The position numbers and the translations under genes are program-made. Below the pieces are notes generated by a model. That model saw nothing but the letters and a program-made list of their open reading frames with translations. It was not told where the DNA came from and made no database searches. This document shows, piece after piece, positions 9,876 through 20,300 of a DNA stretch of 64,000 bases. Every line of letters begins with the position of its first letter. Positions within the stretch are counted from its first letter, which is position 1. Source of the stretch: Pseudaminobacter salicylatoxidans (lineage in GTDB: Bacteria > Pseudomonadota > Alphaproteobacteria > Rhizobiales > Rhizobiaceae); NCBI RefSeq assembly GCF_003148475.1, contig NZ_QGGG01000002.1:388171-452170 (forward strand). Direction: 5' to 3'.

Positions 9876-10142
9876 TCAGTTCCCCATTGACTCGATCAGA
9901 TCGTCATAGGCCTTGCAGGCATCCTGCAAGGTCGTCGCGCGCTGGTAGCGTGTGGTGATGTCTTGCACCTTCCTGGTGAGGTCCGCCGCCCTGGAGGGAT
10001 CTTTTTCCAACGCCTCCCGCAATGCAGTCGTCAATTCCTGCGTCTTTTCGGCTAGCATTTCGCTGGTGCAATCGGGCTCACGCGAACAGGCCGAGACGAC
10101 CACCGCCAACACGCCGGCGGCGATGAAAGAAAATGTCTTCAT
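9876..10142 (-). CDS. small putative lipoprotein
   Basis: 88 residues from ATG 10142, which has AAGGAGAACGG just upstream; the frame stays open further 5' but without a good start. The N-terminus is a lipoprotein signal (MKTFSF, hydrophobic stretch, lipobox V-S-A-C at about residues 16-19). The mature part is helical and charged, with a second and third Cys (Cys25 and one near residue 75), and resembles small rhizobial periplasmic helical lipoproteins. No function can be assigned. It converges on the secreted protein gene ending at 9829. Confidence 0.7.
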   Translation of the reverse strand: MKTFSFIAAGVLAVVVSACSREPDCTSEMLAEKTQELTTALREALEKDPSRAADLTRKVQDITTRYQRATTLQDACKAYDDLIESMGN

Positions 10143-10406
10143 CAATCCGTTCTCCTTGAAAATCGCAGCAATATAGTTCCGCCACTCTTCCCAAGCCCGT
10201 CCCTGCCAGCCTTTCTCCTGATTATCGCCGTTGTGCGACAATTTCCATGACGTTTTGGCCAAACGCATGAAAACAGTTCACTTTCCGTCGTTGATCACCC
10301 GCTGAAGAAAAGGCAGGCGCGGTCTTTTCGTCACGCTTGCGAGCACTTATCCTGCCCTTTCGCGGTGACGTTGGCGCGCCGCTCCATCATGATCAGGACA
10401 GGACGC

Positions 10407-12272
10407 ATGGCCGTAGAGACTTCCGGCAGTGAGCTTCCTCAAGTCGTGGCGCTGCTAGCGGCCGGCGTCATTGCCGTGCCGATCTTCCGGCGGCTCGGCC
10501 TTGGCTCCATCCTCGGCTATCTGGCCGCCGGCCTTGCCATCGGTCCGTTCGGGCTCGGCATTTTCTACGATCCGGGCGCCATTTTGCATGTGGCCGAGCT
10601 CGGTGTGGTGATGTTCCTGTTCATCATCGGCCTCGAAATGCAGCCTTCCCGCCTCTGGGGCATGCGCCGCCAGATTTTCGGCCTCGGCGTGGCGCAGGTC
10701 GGGGTATGCGCCGTTCTGCTCACAGGCGTCGGCTTCCTGACCGGTTTTTCGGCAGCACAATCCTTCGTGGCCGGCGCGGGCTTTGTCCTGACCTCCACGG
10801 CGATCGTCATGCAGATACTGGAGGAACGCGGCGAACTCTCCACGCCCGGCGGCCAGCGCATGGTTTCGATCCTGCTTCTGGAGGACCTGTCCATCGTCCC
10901 GCTGCTGGCGCTGGTGGCATTTCTCGCCCCGGCCGCGCATGAAGACCTGGGCTGGATGCACCGCCTGACATCCATCGGCATCGGCCTTTCGGCAATTGTC
11001 GGCCTCGTCGTGGCCGGACGCTATCTGCTCAACCCCCTCTTTCGCATCCTGGCGGATTCGCATGCACGCGAGGTGATGACTGCCGCCGCCCTGCTGGTGG
11101 TGCTGGGCTCCGCGCTTGCGATGGAGGTGAGCGGCCTTTCGATGGCCATGGGAGCATTTCTGGCCGGCGTGCTGCTGTCGGAATCGACCTTCCGGCACCA
11201 GCTCGAAGCCGACATCGAACCGTTTCGCGGCGTTCTCCTGGGGCTTTTCTTCCTGGCGGTTGGCATGTCGCTGGACTTGCGCATCGTCGCCGCCAACTGG
11301 CAGATGATCGCTTTCTATGTCGTCGCCTACATGCTGGTGAAGGCAATCGGCATCTATCTCGTTGCCCGTGGCCTCGGAAACAGCCACCCGATGGCGCTGG
11401 AGCGTGCGGTGGTGATGGCACAGGGCGGCGAATTCGCTTTCGTCCTCTACTCGTCCGCGATGACGGTCGGCATCATCGACGGCGAAGCCAACGCCATCCT
11501 GACCGCGATCATCATCCTGTCCATGGTGCTGACGCCGCTGGCGATGGCGGCGCTGCGCCTGCTTACCTCAGAGCCGGAACAAAGCCTCGACGGCGTGGAT
11601 GTGGCCGAAGACCTCAGCGGCAGCGTGCTCATCATCGGCTTCGGCCGCTTCGGCCAGATCGCCAGCCAGCCGCTTCTGCTGCGCGGCATCGACGTCACCA
11701 TCATCGACAACGATGTCGAGATGATCCAGGCGGCCGCAAGTTTCGGCTTCAAGGTCTATTACGGCGACGGCACCCGGCTGGATATTTTGCACACCGCAGG
11801 CGCCGGCCGCGCCCGTGCGGTGCTGATCTGCGTCGACAAGGGCGAAACCGCCGTCAGGATCGCGGAGCAGATGCGTGCGGAGTTTGCGCTTATCCCGGTG
11901 CTGGCGCGGGCCTATGACCGCGGCATCGCCATGGACCTGATCCAGAGCGGCGTCGAATACCAGATCCGCGAAACCTTCGAATCGGCGCTGGTGTTCGGTC
12001 AGGCGACCCTGGAACATCTCGGCGTCGATCAGGACGAGGCGGCCGACATCATCGAGGATGTGCGCCAGCGCGATGCCGCCCGCCTCGACGCCCAGCTTGC
12101 CGGTGGGCTGCAGGCCGGGCGTGGCTTCATGAAGGGCAACATGCCGCCCAGGGGCAATGCGCCGGTGCCCGCGCCGCTGACGCCGCCCCGGCGTCCCGGC
12201 CGTGCTATGGACGAGGAAACGGCAAGCGTGCTCGGGCACTCTGCGGAAACTGAAGGAGAACAAGACGGATGA
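10407..12272 (+). CDS. Kef-type monovalent cation:proton antiporter (CPA2 family) with TrkA-N domain
   Basis: 621 residues from ATG 10407, preceded by GGACAGGA; earlier in-frame GTG 10365 and ATG 10389 lack a comparable site. The N-terminal 380 residues are an antiporter domain with about 12 membrane helices (conserved GYLAAGLAIGP, MFLFIIGLE, QGGEFAFV). A cytoplasmic Rossmann domain of the TrkA-N/RCK type follows (about residues 405-530, GFGRFG), which in KefB/KefC binds NAD(H) or glutathione adducts to gate K+ efflux. The C-terminal tail is Pro/Arg-rich. The last codons overlap the next start by four bases (ATGA). Confidence 0.9.
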   Translation: MAVETSGSELPQVVALLAAGVIAVPIFRRLGLGSILGYLAAGLAIGPFGLGIFYDPGAILHVAELGVVMFLFIIGLEMQPSRLWGMRRQIFGLGVAQVGVCAVLLTGVGFLTGFSAAQSFVAGAGFVLTSTAIVMQILEERGELSTPGGQRMVSILLLEDLSIVPLLALVAFLAPAAHEDLGWMHRLTSIGIGLSAIVGLVVAGRYLLNPLFRILADSHAREVMTAAALLVVLGSALAMEVSGLSMAMGAFLAGVLLSESTFRHQLEADIEPFRGVLLGLFFLAVGMSLDLRIVAANWQMIAFYVVAYMLVKAIGIYLVARGLGNSHPMALERAVVMAQGGEFAFVLYSSAMTVGIIDGEANAILTAIIILSMVLTPLAMAALRLLTSEPEQSLDGVDVAEDLSGSVLIIGFGRFGQIASQPLLLRGIDVTIIDNDVEMIQAAASFGFKVYYGDGTRLDILHTAGAGRARAVLICVDKGETAVRIAEQMRAEFALIPVLARAYDRGIAMDLIQSGVEYQIRETFESALVFGQATLEHLGVDQDEAADIIEDVRQRDAARLDAQLAGGLQAGRGFMKGNMPPRGNAPVPAPLTPPRRPGRAMDEETASVLGHSAETEGEQDG

Positions 12273-12817
12273 AGACGACCATGGAAAAACATGCCGATGT
12301 GGTGGAGTTCTGGAGCAATGCCGGACCGGACCGCTGGTTCACCAGGGATGCCGCCTTCGACAGCACCTTCCATGACAGCTTCCGCGACCTTCACTTCGCC
12401 GCCGCGCGGCGCGAACTCGATCATTGGGCCGACCACGCCGACGGCGCGCTGGCGCTGATCATCCTGCTCGACCAGTTTCCGCGAAACTGCTTCCGGGGCA
12501 CCGCCCATATGTTCGCCACCGATCCGCTCGCCCGCTATATCGCGGACAAGGCGATCGAGGCCGGCCATGACGACAGGGTCGATCCCGAATTGCGGGTCTT
12601 CATGTACCTGCCCTTCGAACATTCGGAAAGCATCGCCGACCAGTATCGCTCGGTGGAACTGGCGCAGAAGCTGGACGAATCCTACATGCCATATGCGCTG
12701 GAGCATCGTGACATCATCCAGCGCTTCGGCCGCTTCCCGCATCGCAATCCTGCGCTCGGACGCGAAACCACGCCCGAGGAACAGGCATATCTGGATTCAG
12801 GCGGCTTCGCCGGCTGA
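12269..12817 (+). CDS. DUF924 family protein
   Basis: 182 residues, translationally coupled to the Kef-type antiporter by an ATGA overlap. The family hallmark LLDQFPRNCFRGT is at about residues 68-80, with the usual ATDPLAR and YLPFEHSE segments after it. DUF924 proteins have an all-helical TPR-like fold of unknown role. Coupling to the antiporter suggests the two are made together but does not show a functional link. Length is typical. Confidence 0.85.
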   Translation: MKTTMEKHADVVEFWSNAGPDRWFTRDAAFDSTFHDSFRDLHFAAARRELDHWADHADGALALIILLDQFPRNCFRGTAHMFATDPLARYIADKAIEAGHDDRVDPELRVFMYLPFEHSESIADQYRSVELAQKLDESYMPYALEHRDIIQRFGRFPHRNPALGRETTPEEQAYLDSGGFAG

Positions 12818-12863
12818 TCTGCAATGCCCTGAAACCCGGAGCCCGTTAGCGGATTGGGAAGGC

Positions 12864-12972
12864 CAGAGCATTTTACAGCCAGACGGAATCGCCTGGCGTC
12901 GCACAAATGCTGCTAAGAATACCGGGCTGGGACAACGGAATCGCGTTCGTCAGAACGCCCGCTGTTCTAGCC
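12864..12972 (+). repeat. dispersed intergenic repeat, copy A
   Basis: About 109 bases, starting AGAGCATTTT and ending TTCTAGCC. Hairpin 1 at 12878-12897 (GCCAG ... CTGGC around a GGAAT loop); hairpin 2 at 12943-12958 (GCGTTC, loop GTCA, GAACGC) inside a wider stem GGGCT / AGCCC. It shares layout and most of its bases with copies at 38301-38410 (inverted), 41778-41890 and, for the left half, 47636-47753. The stop codon of folK (TAG, minus strand 12967-12969) lies in its right end. Confidence 0.85.
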
Positions 12973-13482
12973 CTTCCACCAGTCGCGGCCGGACGGCAGG
13001 CGCTCTATTCCGGCCTTGTCGACGTGATCGACACGCTCCGATGCCCGCGTCCCGCCCAGCGAGAAATCAGGTGCGATCTCGAGGAGAGGCACCAGCACGA
13101 ATGCCCGCTCGAACATGCGCGGATGCGGGACTTCGAGCCCATGTTCATGGATTTCATGATCGCCGAAGGCCAGAATGTCGATGTCGATCAGACGCGGTCC
13201 CCAGCGTTCCTGCCGCACGCGCTTGAGACGCTGCTCGACGTCCAGGCACAGATCCAGCAATGCACGCGGCGAATGCGTGGTCTGGATTTCGGCCGCGACA
13301 TTGAGGAAATCGGGCTGGTCCAGCTTGCCCCAGGGCGGCGTGCGATGAAGCGAGGAGACCGCTATGACCTCCGTCCGCAGATCGGCATCGAGCATCCTCA
13401 GCGCCTCGCCCATCGCCTTTGCGGGCTCGCCGAGATTGCCGCCGAGGCTCAGATAAACGCGCTCTTTCTTCGAATTGGACAA
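12967..13482 (-). CDS. folK: 2-amino-4-hydroxy-6-hydroxymethyldihydropteridine diphosphokinase (HPPK)
   Basis: Transfers pyrophosphate from ATP to 6-hydroxymethyl-dihydropterin, the step before dihydropteroate synthase in folate synthesis. The frame is open upstream into folP, but TTG 13482 with GAGGTGG five bases before it gives 171 residues, normal for the family, and starts next to the first conserved strand (VYLSLGGNLG). Other hallmarks: SSLHRTPPWG, QPDFLN, and the metal/ATP motif RWGPRLIDIDIL. It is 37 bases downstream of folP. In many rhizobia folB (dihydroneopterin aldolase) lies between them; here there is no room for it. Its TAG stop is inside repeat copy A. Confidence 0.93.
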   Translation of the reverse strand: MSNSKKERVYLSLGGNLGEPAKAMGEALRMLDADLRTEVIAVSSLHRTPPWGKLDQPDFLNVAAEIQTTHSPRALLDLCLDVEQRLKRVRQERWGPRLIDIDILAFGDHEIHEHGLEVPHPRMFERAFVLVPLLEIAPDFSLGGTRASERVDHVDKAGIERLPSGRDWWKG

Positions 13483-13519
13483 GCGCCACCTCGACTTTCT
13501 GCAGGAATGTTTCCGACGC

Positions 13520-14362
13520 TCAGGCCGGCCGGGCGGGAGTGCGCGCAAGAATAGCATCGGCCATGGCCAGCGCGTCTGCGTTGATTGCGACATTGTGGAC
13601 GCGGAAAATCGCCGCCCCCTTCAGTCGCAGCGCCACGCTGGTGGCGGCGGTCGCCACGTCGCGCTCATCGAAGTCGCGTCCCGAGACATGGCCGATCACG
13701 CGCTTGCGCGAGGTGCCGACGAGCAGCGGGAAGCCCAGAGGGTGCAATTCCTCCAGCCGCGCCATCAGCGTCAGGTCCTCGTCGGCATCCTTGGCGAAAC
13801 CGAAGCCGGGATCGAGCAGGATCTGCTCGTCACGCACGCCGGCTTGCCGCGCTATGCGCAGCGATTCCTGAAGAAATGCGAACTGGTCGGCGATCACGTC
13901 GGGCTTCTTCTCGCGCTCGCGGCCGGTATGCATGATGACGAGCCCCGCCCCGGTATCCACCGCCAGCCGGGCAATTCCCGGTTCGCGCTGCAAACCCCAG
14001 ACATCGTTGACGATATGCGCGCCCGCTTCGACGGCCAGCCGCGCGGTTTCCTCGCGATAGGTATCGACGGAGATGAGAATGTCATCCATCCGCGCCAGCG
14101 CCGTGATGACCGGCAACACCCTGGCCTGTTCTTCCGCCGGCGATACGGGCGTGGCGCCGGGCCGGGTCGATTCGCCACCGACATCGATGATGGCCGCACC
14201 ATCTGCCGCCATGCGTCTCGCCTGCTCTATGGCGCGCTCCGGGTCCACGAACTTGCCGCCATCCGAAAAACTGTCTGGCGTGACGTTCAATATGCCCATG
14301 ATCAGCGCTTTCGCGCCGATATCCAGATGGCGTCCATGCGCCAGTTGCCATCGTGTCGTCAT
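13520..14362 (-). CDS. folP: dihydropteroate synthase
   Basis: Condenses hydroxymethyl-dihydropterin pyrophosphate with p-aminobenzoate; the sulfonamide target. ATG 14362 gives 280 residues; an in-frame GTG at 14395 would add 11. Conserved signatures: GILNVTPDSFSDGG (about residues 23-36), DVGGESTRPGA (about 59-69), a VNDVWG strand and the C-terminal SRK / HVSGRD region. First gene of a two-gene folP-folK unit on the minus strand. Confidence 0.96.
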   Translation of the reverse strand: MTTRWQLAHGRHLDIGAKALIMGILNVTPDSFSDGGKFVDPERAIEQARRMAADGAAIIDVGGESTRPGATPVSPAEEQARVLPVITALARMDDILISVDTYREETARLAVEAGAHIVNDVWGLQREPGIARLAVDTGAGLVIMHTGREREKKPDVIADQFAFLQESLRIARQAGVRDEQILLDPGFGFAKDADEDLTLMARLEELHPLGFPLLVGTSRKRVIGHVSGRDFDERDVATAATSVALRLKGAAIFRVHNVAINADALAMADAILARTPARPA

Positions 14363-14489
14363 CGTCGCCTGCTCTTGGATAGGAAGCGAGGCCACGAAAA
14401 ATCAACGCATTCCCTCAAGAATGCGATGAGCGGCGGCTTCCGTTGCGTACAGAACGGCCGTAAAGCAAGGTATCTCAAGAGGCAATATC

Positions 14490-15104
14490 ATGAAGCGTGC
14501 CGTGCTGACTGCCGCAACCATCGCCTGCATGGCAATGCCGGCCGGAGCCGCAAGCGTTTCGAAGAGCTACAGCTATTTTTCCATCCACGGCAACACGCTC
14601 GACGATATCGAGGAACAGCTCTCGCAGCGCGGCCCGCATGTGAATACGTCGGGCAGCCGTCATCCCGGTGCCACGCGCATGCAGTTCACCACCAAGCTTG
14701 CCTATGCGCAGGGCGAAGGCTTTTGCCGGATCGTCGACGCCAGGACCACGGTGAGCGCCAAGCTGATCCTTCCCAGATGGCGCAAGCCGCGCAAGGCCGA
14801 CCCCGACGTCAAGCTGATCTGGGACACGCTGTCGGCCGACATCAAGCGCCATGAGGAAAGCCACGTGGTCATTGCCAAGAATTACGCGGCCGAACTGGAA
14901 AAATCGCTGAAGGCGATGGGCAAGCAGAAGAACTGCCAGATCGCCGCCACCAAGGCCAAGGAGATCACCGCCAAGGTGCTCGCCCGCCATGACCGGGCAC
15001 AAGCGGATTTCGACCGCGTCGAAGGCAAGAATTTCGAAAGCCGCATCCTGCGCCTGCTGAAGTACCGTCTTGAACAGATGAAGGCCGGGCGCATAAGGGG
15101 CTGA
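14490..15104 (+). CDS. secreted DUF922 protein, putative Zn-dependent protease
   Basis: 204 residues with a Sec signal peptide (about 1-20, ending AGAA). The mature protein matches DUF922, annotated as predicted secreted zinc proteases: it has an HEESH (HExxH) motif near residue 116 preceded by WDTLSADIKR, and the YSYFSIHGNT segment near the N-terminus. Proteolytic activity has not been shown for most members. ATG 14490 has AAGAGGC about 7 bases upstream. It stands alone, divergent from folP and convergent with the ferredoxin reductase gene. Confidence 0.82.
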   Translation: MKRAVLTAATIACMAMPAGAASVSKSYSYFSIHGNTLDDIEEQLSQRGPHVNTSGSRHPGATRMQFTTKLAYAQGEGFCRIVDARTTVSAKLILPRWRKPRKADPDVKLIWDTLSADIKRHEESHVVIAKNYAAELEKSLKAMGKQKNCQIAATKAKEITAKVLARHDRAQADFDRVEGKNFESRILRLLKYRLEQMKAGRIRG

Positions 15105-15117
15105 ACCGGCGCACGTC

Positions 15118-16143
<1,026 letters not shown>

Positions 16144-16221
16144 CTACACGCTCGCGGACGCGTTGATCGGCGTTTCCTTGCACGGGAAATCCGAACGCGC
16201 CCCGCGATGGAAAGCGAACGT

Positions 16222-16542
16222 CTATCCCTGGCGTTCCGGCACCCGCACCACGAGGCCGTTCAGTTCGTCGCGCACCTTGATCTGGCACGACAGGCGCGAA
16301 TTGGGCCTCACTTCGTAGGCGAAGTCCAGCATATCCTCTTCCATCGCCTCCGGTTCACCGACGATATCGGTCCACTCCTCGTCCACATAGACGTGGCAGG
16401 TGGCGCAGGCGCAGGCACCGCCGCATTCCGCCTCGATGCCGGGGACGGCATTGCGGATCGCGTTTTCCATGACGGTGGAGCCGTTCTCGGCTTCCACGTC
16501 GAAACGGGTGCCGTCGAAGGCGATGATAGAAATTTTGGTCAT
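16222..16542 (-). CDS. [2Fe-2S] ferredoxin, adrenodoxin type
   Basis: 106 residues. The cluster ligands are Cys40, Cys46, Cys49 and Cys86 (CX5CX2C ... C), with the typical CGGACACATC and NSRLSCQI contexts. Acidic residues around [11 protein letters not shown] are typical of adrenodoxin-type ferredoxins that serve Fe-S assembly, P450s or heme A synthesis. The gene directly upstream of an FNR gene makes a likely NADPH-FNR-ferredoxin chain; the final acceptor is not evident from neighbours. Confidence 0.93.
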   Translation of the reverse strand: MTKISIIAFDGTRFDVEAENGSTVMENAIRNAVPGIEAECGGACACATCHVYVDEEWTDIVGEPEAMEEDMLDFAYEVRPNSRLSCQIKVRDELNGLVVRVPERQG

Positions 16543-16651
16543 TACAGTTCCTGAAACGAGTATGCAGCCGAGATAATCACTCCGGCGAGCAAGTCAACTG
16601 CCGCGCAAATGCGTCCCTCAGTGACGCAAACGCTATTTCAATCCGAAATTT

Positions 16652-17038
16652 TCAACGATTGATCGCCGCGATGAAGTCGCGGGCTTCCTCGATGAGACGG
16701 GCAAGCCGTTGCACGACGCGTGCGTCCTGCGGGCTCTGTTCGATCTCGCCGGCGCAATCGGCTATGGCGAAGGCCCCCACCCCGCGCGCGGAACCCTTCA
16801 GGCCATGCGCCAGACGCAGCCGCTCGTCGTTGCCTGCGTGGGCGATCTGGTCGCGCACCTGAAGCGCATGATGCACGAACAGCGACAGCACTTCCTGCTC
16901 AAGCGCCCGGTCGCCCATCGTCTGCTTGCCCAGATGAATGAGATCGATCGGCCGTGACGTGGCCCGATCGCAGTTTTCGCCCCCCGGCATCGAAAATGCG
17001 ACACCATTGGATTCCTCTGCGCCCATCTTCACCTTCAT
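16652..17038 (-). CDS. histidine phosphotransfer (Hpt) domain protein
   Basis: 128 residues, essentially one Hpt domain. The phospho-acceptor is His78 in RLAHGLKGSARGVGA, the hallmark of these four-helix phosphorelay intermediates. The first 35 residues are a non-conserved, probably flexible extension. No kinase or regulator lies beside it. It is divergently placed from the giant growth-pole gene (266 bases between starts), so the two may share a control region. Partner kinases cannot be told from sequence. Confidence 0.88.
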   Translation of the reverse strand: MKVKMGAEESNGVAFSMPGGENCDRATSRPIDLIHLGKQTMGDRALEQEVLSLFVHHALQVRDQIAHAGNDERLRLAHGLKGSARGVGAFAIADCAGEIEQSPQDARVVQRLARLIEEARDFIAAINR

Positions 17039-17144
17039 CCGTGATTGCCTCTTCCGGCGAGAGACCGTGCCTCAATCATGTGGATAACGGGTTAATCGAA
17101 AAATCCGCCAAACTGCCCGCAAATCCGCCAGAATCACCGGCGCA

Positions 17145-17160
17145 TTAACCACATGTTTAA
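17145..17160. promoter_or_regulatory. CtrA-box-like sequence between hpt and gpr
   Basis: TTAACC at 17145 followed by GTTTAA ending at 17160: two TTAA tetramers 8 bases apart. The CtrA consensus is TTAA-N7-TTAA, so the spacing is one too long (or the second half is TTTA at N7). It lies 145 bases upstream of the gpr start. Weak evidence alone. Confidence 0.25.
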
Positions 17161-17304
17161 ACTTTTACGCATCGTTCGGGATTCAAGTTTCCTTTACCCG
17201 CCTGTGCCAGTACGATACGTAAAGTCCATAATAAGCCTCGCTCGCGAGCATTTTAAGGCCGGGATTTTGTCGGCCTCGCGGCACTAGTACAGGGTAACGG
17301 CGAA

Positions 17305-20300
17305 ATGGCGAAAAAAAGCTCGGTAACGCAGAATCTCGACCTCGATGTTGCGAAGGAGCTTGAGGAAGCACTCGATTTCGACCTCGCGGCAGGCGCCGAC
17401 GAACTCGACATAGCAGCCTCCATGGAAGACCTGGAGGCGCAGATTTCCCAGGCGGCCGACGAGCTTGCCCGCGAGAGCCGGGCCGAGAAGATGGCCCAGA
17501 ATGCGACACCTGCCCCCGCGGCCAGGCCGGCAAGCCAGCCCGCGCCGGCTGCCACCGATCTGCGCCCTGTCGAAACGAGCCCGGCCCGCCCCAACGGCCT
17601 TTCGCCCGCAAACGACGACCAGCAGCGCGACTATCGCACGATGCTGAACGGCATCAACCGCCGCTCGTCCGGCGGCATCTATTGGATGATCGCGGTTCTG
17701 TCCCTCCTTTGGGTCGGCGGCGGCTTTCTTCTGGCCAATGTGCTGTTCACGCCGCCGCTGCTCGAAATCCGTTCCATCCAGCAGGTGCTGGCACAGCCCT
17801 ATCTGATCCTCCTCGGCGTCGCCACGATCGTGCCCATCATCCTGTTCTGGGCCTTTGCGGCGATGATCCGCCGCGCACAGGAGATGCGTCTTGCCGCGCA
17901 GTCGATGACCGAAGTCGCCTTCCGTCTCGCCGAACCTGAAAACCTCGCCCAGGACCGCATCATGACGGTCGGCCAGGCTGTTCGCCGCGAGGTCGCCGCC
18001 ATGGGCGAAGGCATCGAGCGCACGCTTGCCCGCGCCGTCGAACTGGAGACGCTGGTTCACACCGAGGTCAACCAGATCGAACGTTCCTATTCCGAGAACG
18101 AGTCGCGCATCCGCTCACTCGTGGACGGGTTGGGCGTCGAGCGTGAAGCCGTCGTCACCCACGCCGAGCGCGTGCGCGCTTCCATTGCAGGCGCGCATGA
18201 AACGCTGCGCGACGAGCTGGATTCGGCCGGAGACGTCATCCGCCAGAACATCCTCAACGCATCGACCAAGCTGTCGATGACCATCACCGATTCCGGCGAT
18301 TCGCTGATCGACCGCATCAACGAAAGCGGCTCGTCCATCTTCGATTCGATCGACCAGCGCCTCGACGCGATGGGCGACCGTATCACCACGTCGGGCGAGG
18401 CCTTCGCCAGCCTGCTCGACACCCGCATCGCCAAGCTGACCCAGAGCACGGACGACATGACTCGCTCGCTGTCCGAGCTTCTGGACGATCGCACGGCCGG
18501 CATGGTTTCCCTGCTGGGTGGCGCTGCACGCAACCTGAACACGGAATTCGAAACCAATCTCAAGGCCATCGAAAACACGCTTGCGGAGCGTGGCCAGGCT
18601 CTCATCAGCGAGTTCCAGACCCGCGCCGAGGCGCTCGACACCGGCACGCAGAAGCTCAACGCCGCGCTGGAGGCCCGCGCCCGCCAGATCAACGAAACGC
18701 TGGTCGAGCGCGCCCGCGAAATCGCCACCACCTTCACCGACGGCAACCAGAACCTGTCGACCATGATCGAGGAAGGCCGCGCCAGGATCGGCGCGCAGAT
18801 GGCCGACATGGTCATGTCCACCTCCTCCATGCTGGAGGCCCGCGCCAGCGACTTCGCCGGCCGCCTGGAATCGGCACGCAACCTCGTTTCCAATGCCTTC
18901 GACGCCGATCTGCAGAAGCTGGAAGAAGCGCGCCGCGACATCGACGACACCGTGAGCGCCCATGCGAGCAGGTTTGCCGAGACCGGCGAGCGCATCACCT
19001 CGACGCTGCAGGCCGATCTCGCCAGGTTCGAGGAAAGCCGCGCCGGCATCGACGAAGCTGTCAGCCTGCAGGTGCTGAAGCTGGCCGAAGGCCGCACCAT
19101 GATCTCTCAGGCGCTGGACGAGGATCTGCGCAAGATCAACGAGTCGCGCGCCACCATCGACGCTTCGCTCGGCGAACATCTGGAGCGCCTGGCCGAAAGC
19201 CGCGCCGGCCTTGCCCGCGCGCTGACGGAAGACTCGCACAAGCTGACCGAAACTCGCGCAAACATTGACGAAATGGTCACGGGCCATATTGGCAAGCTGA
19301 GCGAAGGCCGCAACATCCTGTCGCGCGCCATGGAATCCGATCTGGGCAAGCTCTCCGAAGCCCGTACGCAGATTGACGAGCTTGTCGCCGGTCAGGTGTC
19401 GAAGCTCGCGGAAGGCCGCGACGTGCTTTCCCGCGCCCTCGAAGCCGACCTTGGAAAGATCGACGAGGGCCGCGCCGGCATCGACCGCCTGATCGACGGG
19501 CAGCTCGAGAAGCTCGACGAAGGCCGCGCGCGCCTGACCCGCGCTCTCGAGGACGATCTGAACAAGCTTGCCGAGAGCCGATCCAGCATCGATGGCCTTG
19601 TGGCCGGGCAAGTCGAGAAGCTGGCCGAAGGCCGCGACATCCTCAAGCGCGCGCTGGAAGCCGACCTCGACAAGCTGGCCGAAAGCCGCTCCAGCATCGA
19701 CGGCCTCGTCGCCGGTCAGGTCGAGAAGCTGGCCGAGGGCCGCGACATCCTGCGCCGCGCGCTGGAAGCCGATCTGAACAAGCTGGCCGAAAGCCGCTCC
19801 AGCATCGACGGTCTCGTGGCCGGCCAGGTCGAGAAGCTGGCCGAAGGTCGCGACATCCTGCGCCGCGCCCTCGAGCAGGATCTCGCCACCATCGACGACA
19901 TGGTCAAGCGCCACGCCGACCAGCTCGACGAAAAGCGTCGTATGCTGACCAGTTCGCTTGAATCCGACCTGGCAAGGCTGGCCGAAAGCCACTCCTCCAT
20001 CGAGGGTGTGGTTTCGACCCAGCTCGAACGCCTCACGCATGGCCGCGACGTGCTCACCCGCGCGCTGGAAGCCGACATTTCCAACATCGAGGGGCTGATC
20101 GCCGCGCAGGCCGACAAGCTGGTCGAAGGCCGCAAGCTGCTGTCGCAGGCGCTGGAAGCCGACGTCGCAAGCCTCGACAATCTCGTCGCCGGTCAGGCCG
20201 AGAAGGTTGGCGAAAGCCGCAATGTGCTGACGCAGGCGCTGGAAGCCGACATCGCCAGCATCGAAGGGCTGATCGCCAGCCAGACGCGCCGCCTGGAGGA

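Noticed and set aside
13483-13593. Upstream extension of folK into folP
   Set aside because: Adds 37 residues with no similarity; TTG 13482 has a good ribosome site and gives the usual length.
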